Shown: piece by piece, positions 38,325 through 49,654 of the stretch
Layout: each line of letters begins with the position of its first letter
Numbering within the stretch: position 1 is the stretch's first letter
Source of the DNA: Echinometra lucunter
Lineage: Eukaryota > Echinodermata > Echinoidea > Camarodonta > Echinometridae
DNA: 64,000 bases
Assembly: GCA_029962745.1 (NCBI GenBank)
Contig: CM057165.1
Location: 185,059-249,058, forward strand
Direction: 5' to 3'
Position numbers and translations under genes: made by a program
The notes under the pieces: model-generated
The model's database searches: none
Seen by the model: only the letters and a program-made list of their open reading frames with translations
Told to the model about the DNA's origin: nothing

Positions 38325-38779
38325 GGGATGGGGGTGCCTAAGGGAGGGTCGGGGGGGGGGGGTAGGGACCAGGGCTGAGTTTTGTAGTTGAGTTTGAATT
38401 TATTTGGGTAAAGAGGCCGAGGTGATGGGTTTTAAAAAAAAAATATATGCTGATGGCTTCAATTCGTTTAGGGTTCATTAATGATTTATTTATTATTTTA
38501 TGTTTTTTATTTGACAACTGAAAAGAAAATTCAATATGTTGAATTTACTGTAGAAGTTTCTTCTTGATGCATATAATTATCATCAATGTTATTTATAATT
38601 ATGTATTGGAAAATGTCTGACATTGTGTTTTATTGTAACATTCATGAAAAAAAAAATGATGTTAAATTTATGAGTTGTCTAGGTATTTGTAAAGACATCA
38701 AAGTTCTATTTGTTATATATATATTTTATTTTGTATATGAATTGAAGTTGTCAATAAAAACTACTCATTAAAAAAAAAA

Positions 38780-40620
38780 GATCTCCCGGTCCAGTGCAGT
38801 GGTCCTTTTTCCCTCTCTAGCTCTGCATGCAGCACAGATAAGGGAGAAAATACAGCATTACAGGATGCATATGCATGAAGGGCATAATCGTGTTTTAGGC
38901 CCCACTTCATCATGTTCCTATTCATTGTACCGTAATCAGGTAATGAATTATGTAGAATTATTTTTTTTAATGTGTTGATCGATCATCAAAAAAGGGTTCA
39001 AGGATGTATAGATCTATATCCAATAAAAAGTAGCCAATAGCGAGTGCGTATGCATGTCACGTGTTCATGATTTAATAAGCCAGTTCGAGCCAGTTCGTTC
39101 CTCTGATACTACCCACACACAGAAACTCCGCTTCTGTGTGTGCATCGTATCTCTGTGCCACTGATCTGTAGCAGGCCGGTAATGATAAATGATGACTGAT
39201 TACAGACACATATGACAGACATACAGATCAGTGCTCTGTGCCCACAGAAATAAAAGACGCCCCCACACAGTGTATTGTTTTCTAATTTTTCCTCATCACA
39301 AGTCGATCTTGCATTCAAGTCGTGTAAATAATTGATTTAGCAAAGGCAAAAAATTCAATAAAAATACATGAGTCATTCATACCTAGCTTTAAAAAAATGT
39401 TAACAAATAATAAATGCTAGGGTGATGATTGTTAGATTTTAAAGAATTTTATCGTTACGGACAAGAGGCAAATATATTTTTGAAAATTAAATCACGGAGC
39501 CTGGAAATTGCCGGCCTCGGAAACAATACCCCGGAAATTTTCACCAATCAGCGTCGATTTCTTTGACACACCTCCAACACACCTACTTCTTTTTGTGCTT
39601 CTTCGTCAATGCGATGCTCATATTCATACGCCGCCGGCCGGCGCTACAGTATGCCGAAGCAGATCTTTCGCAAGGTAACTTTAAAACTGATTTTGAATGC
39701 ATGTGTGCCTGTGGTCTGTGGATCGTCAGAACTTACATGGCGTTTAAATGATGTTTTCTTTCCTCTTAGACTTATCTACCTCGCATTCTTCGACCAGTTG
39801 TGACTTGTGCGTGACGACTCTGCTAGTGAGTGAGTAGTGTGACTGTGAGGTGAGAGATGCATGATCATGATAAATACTGGGAAAAAATACTGGAGTCTGC
39901 ACTTTTGTAGCAGGCCGGTAATGATCATAAATGATGACTGATTACAGACACACATGACAGACATACATGTTGAGTATGTGCTCCTGTGGGCGGCCGTCCC
40001 CTGTGAGCGGCCGGTGGTGAATAAAAACTAAAAATTAAAAAAATATTTTTAATATCCCTTCAAAAATTACCTTGGACAATCTCAGGTAGGTTCTAGTGCA
40101 CCAAAAAACATACTCAGTGAAAGCAGTAAGCATAATGTCTCACTGAATATCATTAGAAGTCGACACCACCAGTCACTGACTGAAAAATGTCAGTTTCTTA
40201 ACTTTTAAGTTAAGTTGGTAGTGAACTATGTGTGAGTCTTTGATTAATAAATATAATCAGCAAATTCCCTTTAAGCGGCCGCACACCAGAGCCGGTACTC
40301 TATGTCATGACGTCTCACGCATGCCATTGGCGTGAGACTCCCGCATCGGGGGGCTCTTGCTCATCCCCCCAAATCTCTTTCTCATGCCTACATCACAGCC
40401 TATCCTCATTTTAGCCCCGGGACGCTGCCATTCCGTGGCAACGTCCTGAGGGGAACCGCTGCTTCTCAGTGGAGTTCTCATCTGCCACAGTGAAAACTCC
40501 TACTAATAACTTTTTCTTAAGTAAATTTTGATAAAATATATATATCTCAGATAATTAAGCTTGTACATGTATAAGTGATACAATGCTACTATCTTAAATA
40601 TGCTGATCGGAAATCGTGTT
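38780..40620. other. no gene; partial direct repeats
   Basis: A segment GTAGCAGGCCGGTAATGAT followed by GATGACTGATTACAGACAC occurs at 39171-39225 and again at 39908-39968, about 740 bases apart. A CGCCGCCGGCCGGCG patch lies at 39630. 40300-40345 contains an inverted pair GTCTCACGC and GCGTGAGAC. No exon could be supported. Confidence 0.5.
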
Positions 40621-40623
40621 CAC

Positions 40624-40668
40624 CTGAAATGTGTTTAGAATCCATCTAATTTCTTTTTTGCACGCCAT
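40624..40668 (-). CDS. possible first coding exon (weak)
   Basis: On the minus strand an ATG in a strong context (AAAATGGCG) opens MACKKEIRWILNTFQ and reaches a donor CAG|GTGAAC in phase 0. Just upstream the sequence is CpG-rich with GCGATCGC and GGCGCGGCG, as a promoter might be. It could be the 5' end of a minus-strand gene, even the copy 2 gene, but nothing links it. Confidence 0.2.
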
Positions 40669-40966
40669 TTTGAAGCCATTCCGGCGCGGCGATCGCCGTT
40701 GCGCATAGCAGAAACAAAAACATGAACTTGCGCATGCGTATTTGCAAACTAACAACGGCCTGTGGAAAAGATTCATTGAAGATCTGGGAAAATATAGCCT
40801 CATTTTTGTATCATCCTCTTCAAAAATTGTAACAAAAATCATCTGTACGCCATTGTAAACTTGTATCTGAAATTCCTTTATACCAATCCGTTAAGAAAAT
40901 AATTCACTATGGAGAGCTGGAGAGCTCAGAACAGTTGTGCACCTAACCTTTCCTACGACGAAGTGC

Positions 40967-40995
40967 GCAGCCCGAACGCTTAGCGTTTGGGCTGC
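40967..40995. repeat. short hairpin
   Basis: GCAGCCCGAACGCT and AGCGTTTGGGCTGC form an almost perfect inverted repeat with one base between. Beyond it, up to 42000, only a G-run at 41107-41122 and low-complexity sequence are noted. Confidence 0.7.
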
Positions 40996-42009
40996 CACAG
41001 TAAATCCCAACTATACACATGCCTGGCGATCTCACGCATTGCCTGCAGGCCTAAAACCTCCTGCATTACTGGTCTTTGACCTTGGCGTCTCTGTGGTGAT
41101 GGGATGGGGGGGGGGGAGGGGAGGTCATGTGTCCGGACGCAGTTTGTAAAGAAAAATAATTATATTACATTGACTGGCCTTGAGGGGAACATCGAATATG
41201 ATTCTTTTAAAGGCAACATTTTTTATGTTCCCTGAAAGAAGAGGCAGTCAGTATTATTATTATTACCTACAGCTGTTCATATTCATGCCTATCATTTGTA
41301 GCAATTAATGACAATTACCTCTGTTTGCCTGTTGGGCCTCTCATTTCAGCTTATAAAGTCAGGCATGTAATCCTGGCTAAGCAATTGTGACATAAATTGT
41401 TACCATGCGTATCCATTGTTTAAACCTTTGGTTTAAATCTCAATCACGTACACAATACTGTGTGTTTGCACTACAAGCAAGAGTGGAATATGGCAGAATG
41501 TTGCCCTCAAATTTAGTACAGTGGCCTACGGGAAAAACCCGGAAGGGGGCAATAGGGCAAATGTTGCCCGCTTCAGTTTGGGATTCGAGGTAGTGTGCAA
41601 AATATGGCTTTTTTATTTCACAGCTATAACGCCAATACCCTTTCTCTTGCCTTTAGATTGAACAAAATGTATTGGTGCCACACTGCTAGTGCACGTTAAA
41701 ACTCAGTTTAGCGTTAATAAATATGAAATCACAAAGAAATATTAAACATTATTGAAGTAAGTGTCGGAACGTGGAAACTTCGGGCCCGTTTTTTTAAACC
41801 AACGCCAAGTAAGTCATATCTTTGTTCACCAACTATGGACGGAGATGACTCTGATCTTCCTAAACCGTTTCACGAAGAGCATACTAGCTAAACATCTCAT
41901 GATATCGATACTATCGGTGAGAAAATGTGACAACACATATAGCCTTGATCACAAATTCACAATAACAAATATATTTGTGTAAAAGAATTTAATTAAAACT
42001 ACATGTATT

Positions 42010-42540
42010 AAAGGGGTCAAATCAAAAGCCTACACGGCCCTGGTTCGACCATAGCTGGAGTATGGTGCTGAAGCCTGGAATCCATATACATGTACTTCCA
42101 ATACTGCTGCAAGCCTAGAAAGGGTGCAGAAAACAGCTGCTCACTTTGTCACTTGCAACTACAGAAGATCCACATCAGCTTCAGGACTTGTCTCAAAGTT
42201 GGGATGGGATCAACTGCACACACATCGTCTCCTTGCACTAAGCACCATGCTCTATCAAATACACCATCAGCCTGTCAACATCCATCTTCCTTACTTCATT
42301 TCATTACCCAAGCTCCATACATCAGCAGAAGAGGTCATATGCTCAAACTCTCTGTCTCTGCAACGATTGATGCATATAAATTCTTATTTTATCCTCCGAC
42401 AACTCGCATCTGGAACCATCTAACAGCTACAGCAGTTACTGCCTCAACGGTCACTGCTTTCCAGGAGGCTGCCCTTCCTGTCATCAGAGGGTTGGAACCT
42501 CCTGTAGGTTCCAGGATTCTGTAAACCTTGAGAGCATGGT
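42010..42540 (+). pseudogene. LINE 3' fragment (CR1/Jockey-like)
   Basis: Decayed reverse-transcriptase C-terminus: an initial LEYGAEAWNPY, then LERVQKTAAHFVTCNYRRST, KLGWDQLHTHRLLALSTMLY, then a switch of frame to TTRIWNHLTATAV. The set matches the C-terminal end of CR1/Jockey-type elements. At least one in-frame stop and one frameshift. Confidence 0.7.
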
Positions 42541-42660
42541 TTTTACTTGTACTTCACTGTTTTTATTGTACCGTAAATAAAAATCCAACATAGTTGTCTG
42601 CACCATCGCCTACTGTCACAGCACATCCCATCCCAGTTTAGCTTTGAAAGAGATGCTTAA

Positions 42661-43122
42661 AGGTAGGAGATCCCATTTGCAGCTCTAAAATATTAAGATG
42701 TGTGAATATGCGTTCAATTATAAGAGAATGATTATTAAAAACTTCTGTGAAAGAAAAATGGATTGTACACGGCTAATTAACTGAATAATTAACATTTCTT
42801 ATAACTCTGTACTTATTTCGGACCAAAAATTTTAGCGGATTTTTTTTTTGAGATAGCGCACAACGAAAGGATTCATGTTACATACAGTACAGCGCTGCTA
42901 TTATGTGGTACATGTGGTGGCCGTGAGCTGCGCGCAGCTGAGCTAGCTAGCTGGCTTCGCTTCTGCCAGTGAGCTGATCCGACTGGCTTATTCAAGGATG
43001 GTAGCCAGATTTTCATTTTTGTATGACGGTAAGATTAAATAAACAGTATCAGAAGGGCATATCCTAAACTCCTGCCAAGTTGTATGGATTTTCGAAGATT
43101 TTGCAAAAGGGATCTCCTACCT
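42661..43122. mobile_element. MITE with TTAA and AGGTAGGAGATCCC ends
   Basis: Flanked by TTAA on both sides; left AGGTAGGAGATCCCATTTGC, right GCAAAAGGGATCTCCTACCT. 462 bases without ORF. TTAA duplication suggests piggyBac-like mobilisation although the terminal bases are not the usual CCC. Confidence 0.75.
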
Positions 43123-43220
43123 TTAAGGGATTATCTCTTCAAGATTCAAGGTGCAAATATTTGAATGAATCAGAGAATAGAAAGATTAGAAAAAGTAGAG
43201 CAAGGGGTTATTGATACAAA

Positions 43221-44122
43221 ATAAACTGGCCAGCAAAAGAAAGTACCCACTTCTTTCAAAGGCTGCACACAAAAATTCACCCCATAGAAATAAACAATTT
43301 TGTACACAGGTATGGTGCAATATCCATTAGTAATCACATACCCAACAGGAAGTGATTATCTTTATTACAAAGAAATAAAATGACATGTACAGCATCTTGG
43401 TCACTGAATCAAAAGTCACAAAATGTAACAGAATGAGCCGTCCAGGTTTTACACAAAAGTCAATGTCAAAGGATGAAATAAACCAGACACAAACAACAAT
43501 GTTCAATAATGTGTATGTCCTCCTCGTGCCTAGACACATTCCAGGCATCTCTGACGCATGCTTTGGACAAGTAACTTGTCTGGCGTAGTCCTGGGGAAGT
43601 TCTGTCAATTCCTCCTGCAGAGCTTGGATCAATGTTTGCCGATTGGTAGGAGGGCTGTTCCCTTGATCTCACCCGTCTGCCAAGAACAGCCTCCTACCAA
43701 CCGGCAAACATTGATCCAAGCTCTGCAGGAGGAATGGACAGAACTTCCCCAGGACTACGCCAGACAAGTTACTTGTCCAAAGCATGCGTCAGAGATGCCT
43801 GGAATGTGTCTAGGCACGAGGAGGACATACACATTATTGAACATTGTTGTTTGTGTCTGGTTTATTTCATCCTTTGACATTGACTTTTGTGTAAAACCTG
43901 GACGGCTCATTCTGTTACATTTTGTGACTTTTGATTCAGTGACCAAGATGCTGTACATGTCATTTTATTTCTTTGTAATAAAGATAATCACTTCCTGTTG
44001 GGTATGTGATTACTAATGGATATTGCACCATACCTGTGTACAAAATTGTTTATTTCTATGGGGTGAATTTTTGTGTGCAGCCTTTGAAAGAAGTGGGTAC
44101 TTTCTTTTGCTGGCCAGTTTAT
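43221..44122. mobile_element. 0.9-kb near-perfect palindrome of two Tc1 3' halves
   Basis: Arms 43221-43661 and 43684-44122 are almost identical inverse copies separated by about 22 bases. Each outer end reads ACTGGCCAGCAAAAGAAAGT inwards, the terminal repeat of a Tc1-like element. Reading outward, each arm encodes the last part of a Tc1 transposase: LIQALQEEWTELPQDY and, in another frame, SMRQRCLECV, a stop, and ARGGHTHY. There is no 5' half of the transposase. The product is a foldback element that could form a very long hairpin. Confidence 0.85.
43558..43850 (+). pseudogene. Tc1 transposase C-terminal remnant, right arm
   Basis: ALQEEWTELPQDYARQ is followed by a frameshift into SMRQRCLECV, an in-frame stop and ARGGHTHY, the typical end of Tc1 transposases. 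No catalytic DDE residues are retained. The mirror copy lies on the minus strand at about 43500-43660. Confidence 0.75.
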
Positions 44123-44129
44123 ATTTCAA

Positions 44130-45170
44130 ATTAGGCAGATTACACACAAAAAAAACTTACAAAATTCGATTTTTAGTACCGTAATTAAGTTCGTTATCAT
44201 TTTGAACGTAAGATGGGTACCCCCGGGACACTAGTTTATGAAAATAAACACCTACATTCATGGGCAGACGCGGAGAATAGGGGCTGGAATGTGTGCCCGT
44301 GCCATTTATATAGTGCAGAGATTGGCAAAGATACATGTAGCAGAAACTCGAGATATGTGACAAGTCCATAATTGAGTTCAAAATGACTTTCAGATATGTT
44401 TTGATCAGGTAATTATGTCCTGATATATTACATTGTCCTCTCGGCTTTCATATTTTCGGTTATTTTGATGAAAAATGTTTCACCGCTGAATCTTGTGCAG
44501 ATCGCCCCTGCCGCTGCTGCTGCTGCTTGGCTACATTTGCACACAAGTGAATACAGTGCACGAGTTCTGGCCCCCATTCTCCAGGTTTGCCCGTTCATGA
44601 TCTTAAAATGACTAGGCAGTAAAAGATTTATCAAGCGTCATGGCTTGACCAAAACATTGATATGCAATATTTTGGCAAATTACAAGCTAAAATATGTGTC
44701 ATAAAAATATTACCATTTATCTTTAAATAAATGATATGGGTCTGAAAATTACATACTGTCCCAATGACTATGCCTTGCCTGACATGGCAGAATTGCTTTC
44801 TTTTGTGAGATGTCACAGGAAACCTTTTTTGCAGATCATTTCATTTGAAACATATGAAATATAATATTCATACATGTACATAAATTTATGTAAGTAAGGA
44901 TGAATTACTGGTTGTCAGGAAGCTGTAGAAAAGATAGATCTGAATTATTTTTAAATCTATGTAGCTTCCATTTTGGCCAGCCATAATGTACCAAATTAAT
45001 GACATGTGATGGCACTACATATCGACAAAAAAAAGATATGACAGGGTCAGGGAAGCATCGTAAGTTCTTAGTTGGAATGTTGGCATTGATCTTATGGTAA
45101 AGACAGCTTGGTGAAAAATGTAGCGGACAACTAGCCAACTAGTAGCAATCTCAGTCAAGAAGTTGACTTA
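44130..45170. other. no gene recognised
   Basis: AT-rich intergenic sequence. A GCTGCTGCTGCTGCTTGG run at 44509-44530 is the only low-complexity item noted. Confidence 0.5.
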
Positions 45171-45171
45171 T

Positions 45172-45594
45172 GGGCAGTTCCAGCGTTATGGACATTACAT
45201 TTCGGACGATTTTTGCAACCTCAAAAGGTCATGAAAATAAAACTTTATTATGCGACTGATAAGATGCATTCTCGCAAAAAAATTCCTTGATCATTAGCAG
45301 TGAAAGTTTCAGTCCATTTCAGCACATTCTGTGGTAATGCGGCATGTTATGTTTTTGTTACGGACATTACATTTGTTGGACAAGAAATTTAATGTCTGTA
45401 ACAAAACGTAACATGCCATAACTACCACATGCTGTACTTAAATGGACTGAAACTTTCACTATTTAGAATCAAAGGTGTTTTGCACATGATTCCATTATAT
45501 GAGTTCCAGATAAAAAAAGTGGTTTGATCTTAATGACCTTTTGAAGTTGCAAAAGTGTAATGTCCGTAACGCATAGAACTGCCCTCAGCATGGT
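45172..45594. mobile_element. long palindromic MITE with repeated TGTCCGTAAC motifs
   Basis: Starts GGGCAGTTCCAGCGTTATGG and ends with the inverse GCATAGAACTGCCC. Forms of the motif (T/A)TGTCCGTAAC(G/A) or its complement occur six times, both near the ends and at the centre (45355-45415), and the two halves pair over most of their length. Confidence 0.8.
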
Positions 45595-45763
45595 TTCGAG
45601 AAACAGGCCCCTGTTTCTAATTCTGTTGATGACAACAAATTCTCATGTTTTCCCCCTTTTCACAAATTTTTCTTTGAGACCTGTAAAAACACCAGAATAA
45701 TTGGCAAAATTCTAGGAAAAGGTGTGGATCAAATCTTTATCTATGTCAGTTCTTTTTTTTTCT

Positions 45764-46824
45764 TTTTTATGCCTCCACCCACCGTAGGTGGTTGCCGGCG
45801 GCATTATGTTTTCGGGTCGGCCGTCTGTCCGTCCGTCCGTCCCGTTTTCGTTCTCGCGATAACTTAAGAACCGTTTGACAGATCAACTTCAAACTTGGCT
45901 CGTGTGTGCATATGGGAGGGACAATGATCTGAATAGATTTTGGAGTCTCAAGATCAAAGGTCAAGGTCATAGAGGTAATAATAATACACATAAAAATGGC
46001 TCGTTCTTGCGATAACTTAAGAACCATTTGACAGATTGGCTTCGAACTTGGCTCATATATGCACATGGAAGGGACAATGATCTGATTAGATTTTGGGATC
46101 ACAAGGTCAAAGGTCATAGAGGTCATTATGTACATAGAAATGGTTCGTTTTCACCATAACTCGACAACCATTTGACCGATTAACCTCAAACTTAGCACAT
46201 GTATGCATTTGGGAGGGACAATGATCTGATTAGATTTTGGAGTCTCACAGTCATAGGTCGAAGGTCATAGAGGTCATTATGTACATTGAAATGGTTCATT
46301 CTCGAGATAACTCAACTACCATTTGATGGATCAACTTCAATCTTGATTCATGTATGCATATGGGAGGGACAATGATCTAATTAGATTTTGGGGTCTCAAG
46401 GTCAAAGGTCATACATGTAGAGGTCATTATGTACATAGAAATGGTCCGTTCTTGCAATAACTCAACAGCCATTTGACGGAGCAGCTTCATACTTGGCACA
46501 TGTATGCATATGGGGGGGGGGGATAATGATGTGATTAGATTGGGTCTCGAGGTTAAAGGTCAAAGGTCATAGAGGTCATTATATACATGAAAATTGCTTG
46601 TTCTTGCAATAACTTAACAACTCCGTGCTTAACAACTCTGTGACGGTTCATCTCCAAACTTGGCTCATGTATGAATATGGAAGTCTCATAATAGTCTCAT
46701 TAGATTTGGGGGTCACAAGGTCAAAGATGTCATTTTATACATGAAATTAAAAAAATCAACATGAATGTGCCATATATTTCCAATCTGGCAATGGCGGAGG
46801 CATAAATTTCGACTGTCATCTAGT
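45764..46824 (+). mobile_element. HINE-like family 2, copy 1
   Basis: 5' hairpin ATGCCTCCACCCACC..GGTGG..GGCGGCAT, then GTCCGTCCGTCCG repeats and about six tandem units of roughly 130-160 bases (GATAACTTAAGAACC, CTTGGCTC, GGGAGGGACAATGATCTGAT, AGGTCA clusters). The right end has the inverse repeat TGGCGGAGGCATAAA followed by a broken stem-loop and the tail CATCTAGT. No coding function. Confidence 0.7.
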
Positions 46825-47252
46825 TTACATTATAGAATTTGACCGGTAATCTTGCTGAGCTGCTGAACAGCGAACACAGGCTAGCCTTCACCTTTGCCTT
46901 CAGGTCTGTCCCTGTATGAGACTGGACTGAGCTTGAGTCATTTTGGGCCGCAGCGTTCACGTGCAAGCATGCGAGTGCATGATTCCTTTTTTAAAAAATT
47001 AATGATAGGTTCTTGGCAACCTGGAATCGGAATTGAAACAAGTTTTGTTTACTGGTATCTACTCATTTGCACATTTCATTGTCATCAGCAAGAGTTGTTT
47101 AACTGCTAAATTAACACGACACTCACGCATCTTAGGCGATCTTTTATCAAAAGCTGTTGAAATCATTGTTTCTTTGTGGAAGTAACCACAATTTACACAT
47201 GATATTTTCTCCATAAGATATATACTAATATTTTTGAGAAGTATGTAAGGTA

Positions 47253-47619
47253 AAGTCCCCAGTTTTCCGTTTTCTAAAATGCAAATTCTATGTTCTTCGG
47301 TACAAAACATATGATAAAGCAAATAGTAAGAATCTTAGAAAAACGTAAATTACCCCAATATACACTCACTGCAGTATGCAGATAAAGCTTGGCGAACACA
47401 CGCTAAACACTGCGATCAGGTTTGATCCAGATTTTCCGCTGATGCACAGTTTTGTTTGATTGAATTTTGCTTATTTTTCATGATTTTCACTGTATTTTGC
47501 GTAATTCAATTTTGGGGGGCCTGAAAAATCTCATTTTCCGTGAAATTCTGTGAATTCCGTGTTCTTCCCAAATTCCATGAAATTTTACCGTTTTCCGTAT
47601 CGCGGAAAACTGGAGACTT
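47253..47619. mobile_element. MITE with AAGTCYCCAGTTTTCCG ends
   Basis: Left AAGTCCCCAGTTTTCCG, right CGGAAAACTGGAGACTT, flanked by TA. About 370 bases. The interior repeats TTCCGTG- and CCGT-type motifs. TA duplication fits a Tc1/mariner-type MITE. Confidence 0.7.
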
Positions 47620-47702
47620 TAATGTAAGGTTTATTTTCAGATGTCTTGAAAATGTGATTAATTTAGGACCTATTACAGTAGTGCCCTTTTAACATCTATT
47701 TA

Positions 47703-47741
47703 ACATGTAGACCTAATTAAGCTTTAATTAGGTCTACATGT
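47703..47741. repeat. perfect 18-base inverted repeat
   Basis: ACATGTAGACCTAATTAA, three bases GCT, then the exact inverse. Could be a hairpin or a palindromic protein site. Confidence 0.85.
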
Positions 47742-48384
47742 ATTTGCCAGTCAGTGTTGATGGAGTTGACTTTGAATACAAAATTTCACCAGTTTCTGAA
47801 AAAATGCAAACTGTGAGACAATAATGATTTTGAAAAAAAAAATCCTTACTATATTTGTTATCTCTTGCCTAGCTCTACATGTGCATACTCATTTGTGGAT
47901 TCCACTGCCAAAGTCAGAGAATGCTAACTTCCCAGAAGGGCTAAAATGTTGATGATTCATTCTGGGCCAAGGGATAGGAGACGGCTCTTCAGCTCCATGA
48001 ACGCAGATCCACAGGGCCTCGTTCTTATGAAATTTGCCATATGCCTCTGTTGTTTTAATTATGATATAATGCTGCATTGCTCCCTATCCTCATTTTTAAA
48101 AAATGGTGTAAAATTCAAAGTTTCATGCCCAAACAACCATCTAACCATTATTCTCACAAATTTCTCAGGTTTTATAATTTGTCGTCTTTCAATGTGTTAT
48201 CGTGCACTGCCATTCACCATTTGCTTCATGATATTAATTGTCTGAGGTGCATGCAGTCAGAAAAAATGTACATATTTGCTATATATGCATATTCTCTTGT
48301 CAAAATATATGTAGACCTACTACATTTTGTTCATACAAGTGTAAATACACTTGTATTCTAATGAAATGACAGAAACACAAATGC

Positions 48385-49005
48385 TTTTTATGCCTCCGCC
48401 CACCGTGGGTGGTTGCCGGAGGCATTATGTTTTCGGGTTGTCTGTCCGTCCGTCTGTCCGTCCGTCCCGTTTTCGTTCTCGCGATAACTTGAGAACCGTT
48501 TGACAGATCAACTTCAAACTTGGCTCGTGTATGCATATGGGAGGGACAATGATCTTATTAGATTTTGGAGTCTCAAGGTCAAAGGTCAAGGTCATAGAGG
48601 TAATAATACACATAAAAATGGCTCGTTCTCGCGATAACTTAAGAACCATTTGACAGATTGGCTTCAAACTTGGCTCATGTATGCACATGGAAGGGACAAT
48701 GATCTGATTAGATTTTGGGGTCACAAGGTCAAAGGTCAAAGGTCATAGAGGTTATTATGTACGTAGAAATGGTTCGTTTTCACCATAACTCAACAACCAT
48801 TTGACTGATCAACTTCAAACTTGGCTCCTGTATGCCTATGGGAAGGACAATGATCTGATTAGATTTGGGGGTCACAAGGTCAAAGGTCAAGGTCAAAGAT
48901 GTCATTGTATAAATGAAAATAAATTAACATGAAGTGCCATTTATATCTGATTTGGTAATTGTGGAGGCATAAAGTTCGACCATGCGTGGTCGAAGATTCA
49001 TCTAG
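48385..49005 (+). mobile_element. HINE-like family 2, copy 2
   Basis: Starts TTTTTATGCCTCCGCCCACC, ends with GTGGAGGCATAAAG, a clear stem-loop TTCGACCATGCGTGGTCGAA and tail GATTCATCTAGT before a T-run. About three internal units with AGGTCA clusters. Confidence 0.78.
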
Positions 49006-49151
49006 TTTTGTTATCAATATGCTTTTTGTTATCAATATCAAGAATGTCAATCTGTTGTATTTTTTTTTTGCTGTTTATTTGAATAATTGGAAATAAATTT
49101 GTTTAAATTCAATAGAAAAATTGATTTTTTTTTTTACCTATCATATTTCAG

Positions 49152-49270
49152 AATTACTAAGGTCAGTCAAACCTAGACACCTAGTAGGCCTACATGTACT
49201 TGCTCCAGAAAGATTGGTCTCTTTCTTTAGGATTTCTCCAGCTGTACCTTCCACCAGTACGAAGATTCAG
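49152..49270 (+). CDS. candidate internal exon of an unknown gene
   Basis: Acceptor ATTTCAG and donor GTAAGC bound 119 bases with one open frame: LLRSVKPRHLVGLHVLAPER then LVSFFRISPAVPSTSTKIQ. It ends in phase 0, which matches the candidate exon at 52423. The product is not recognised. Confidence 0.4.
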
Positions 49271-49654
49271 GTAAGCTATTCTTTCATGCTTCTTAATCTC
49301 TGTTTATGTTAAAAGAAATAAAAAGTATGTGCAAATGCCTAATTGTGTAGTCTTATAGCATTGCCTTTGGGCTTTAGGATACTCAAAGAAGATTGCAAGC
49401 AAGATATAAAGATACAGAGATACATGTATGTTGGGAGGGAAGCCAGTTTGACTGTAAGTTCTAGTATGATATTATTTACCATTTAAAGTTGACTGTGTTG
49501 CACATGGAAGGTTGAGTGTTGGACAGAATGGAATATTTTAGAACTGAACTGTACACCAAACATGTTCATGTGCCACTTATGTGTGGAAGAAAGTAAGATA
49601 AGTATCTATTACTGATTTACATCTGGTCTTTCTCACCCTAAGCCTTCATTATAC

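Larger units (their letters stand above)
36700..38770 (+). mobile_element. L1/Tx1-like LINE, 5' truncated
   Basis: The 3' portion of a non-LTR retrotransposon: RT thumb onward, C-terminal zinc knuckle, 3' UTR and an A-rich end (AATAAAAACTACTC then ATTAAAAAAAAAA). A 31-base sequence containing CCGATGTAATTCTACGATC is tandemly duplicated at its 5' start (36708-36772), perhaps from the insertion process. Confidence 0.75.
46825..48384. other. no gene recognised, two small repeat features
   Basis: Contains the MITE at 47253-47619 and the perfect palindrome at 47703-47741. The segment 47900-48010 is open on both strands but has no splice support. Confidence 0.5.

Noticed and set aside
43327..44016. 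A pair of 100-residue proteins ending in CWVCDY
   Set aside because: They are mirror-image translations of the Tc1 palindrome read past the transposase end into the wrong frame.
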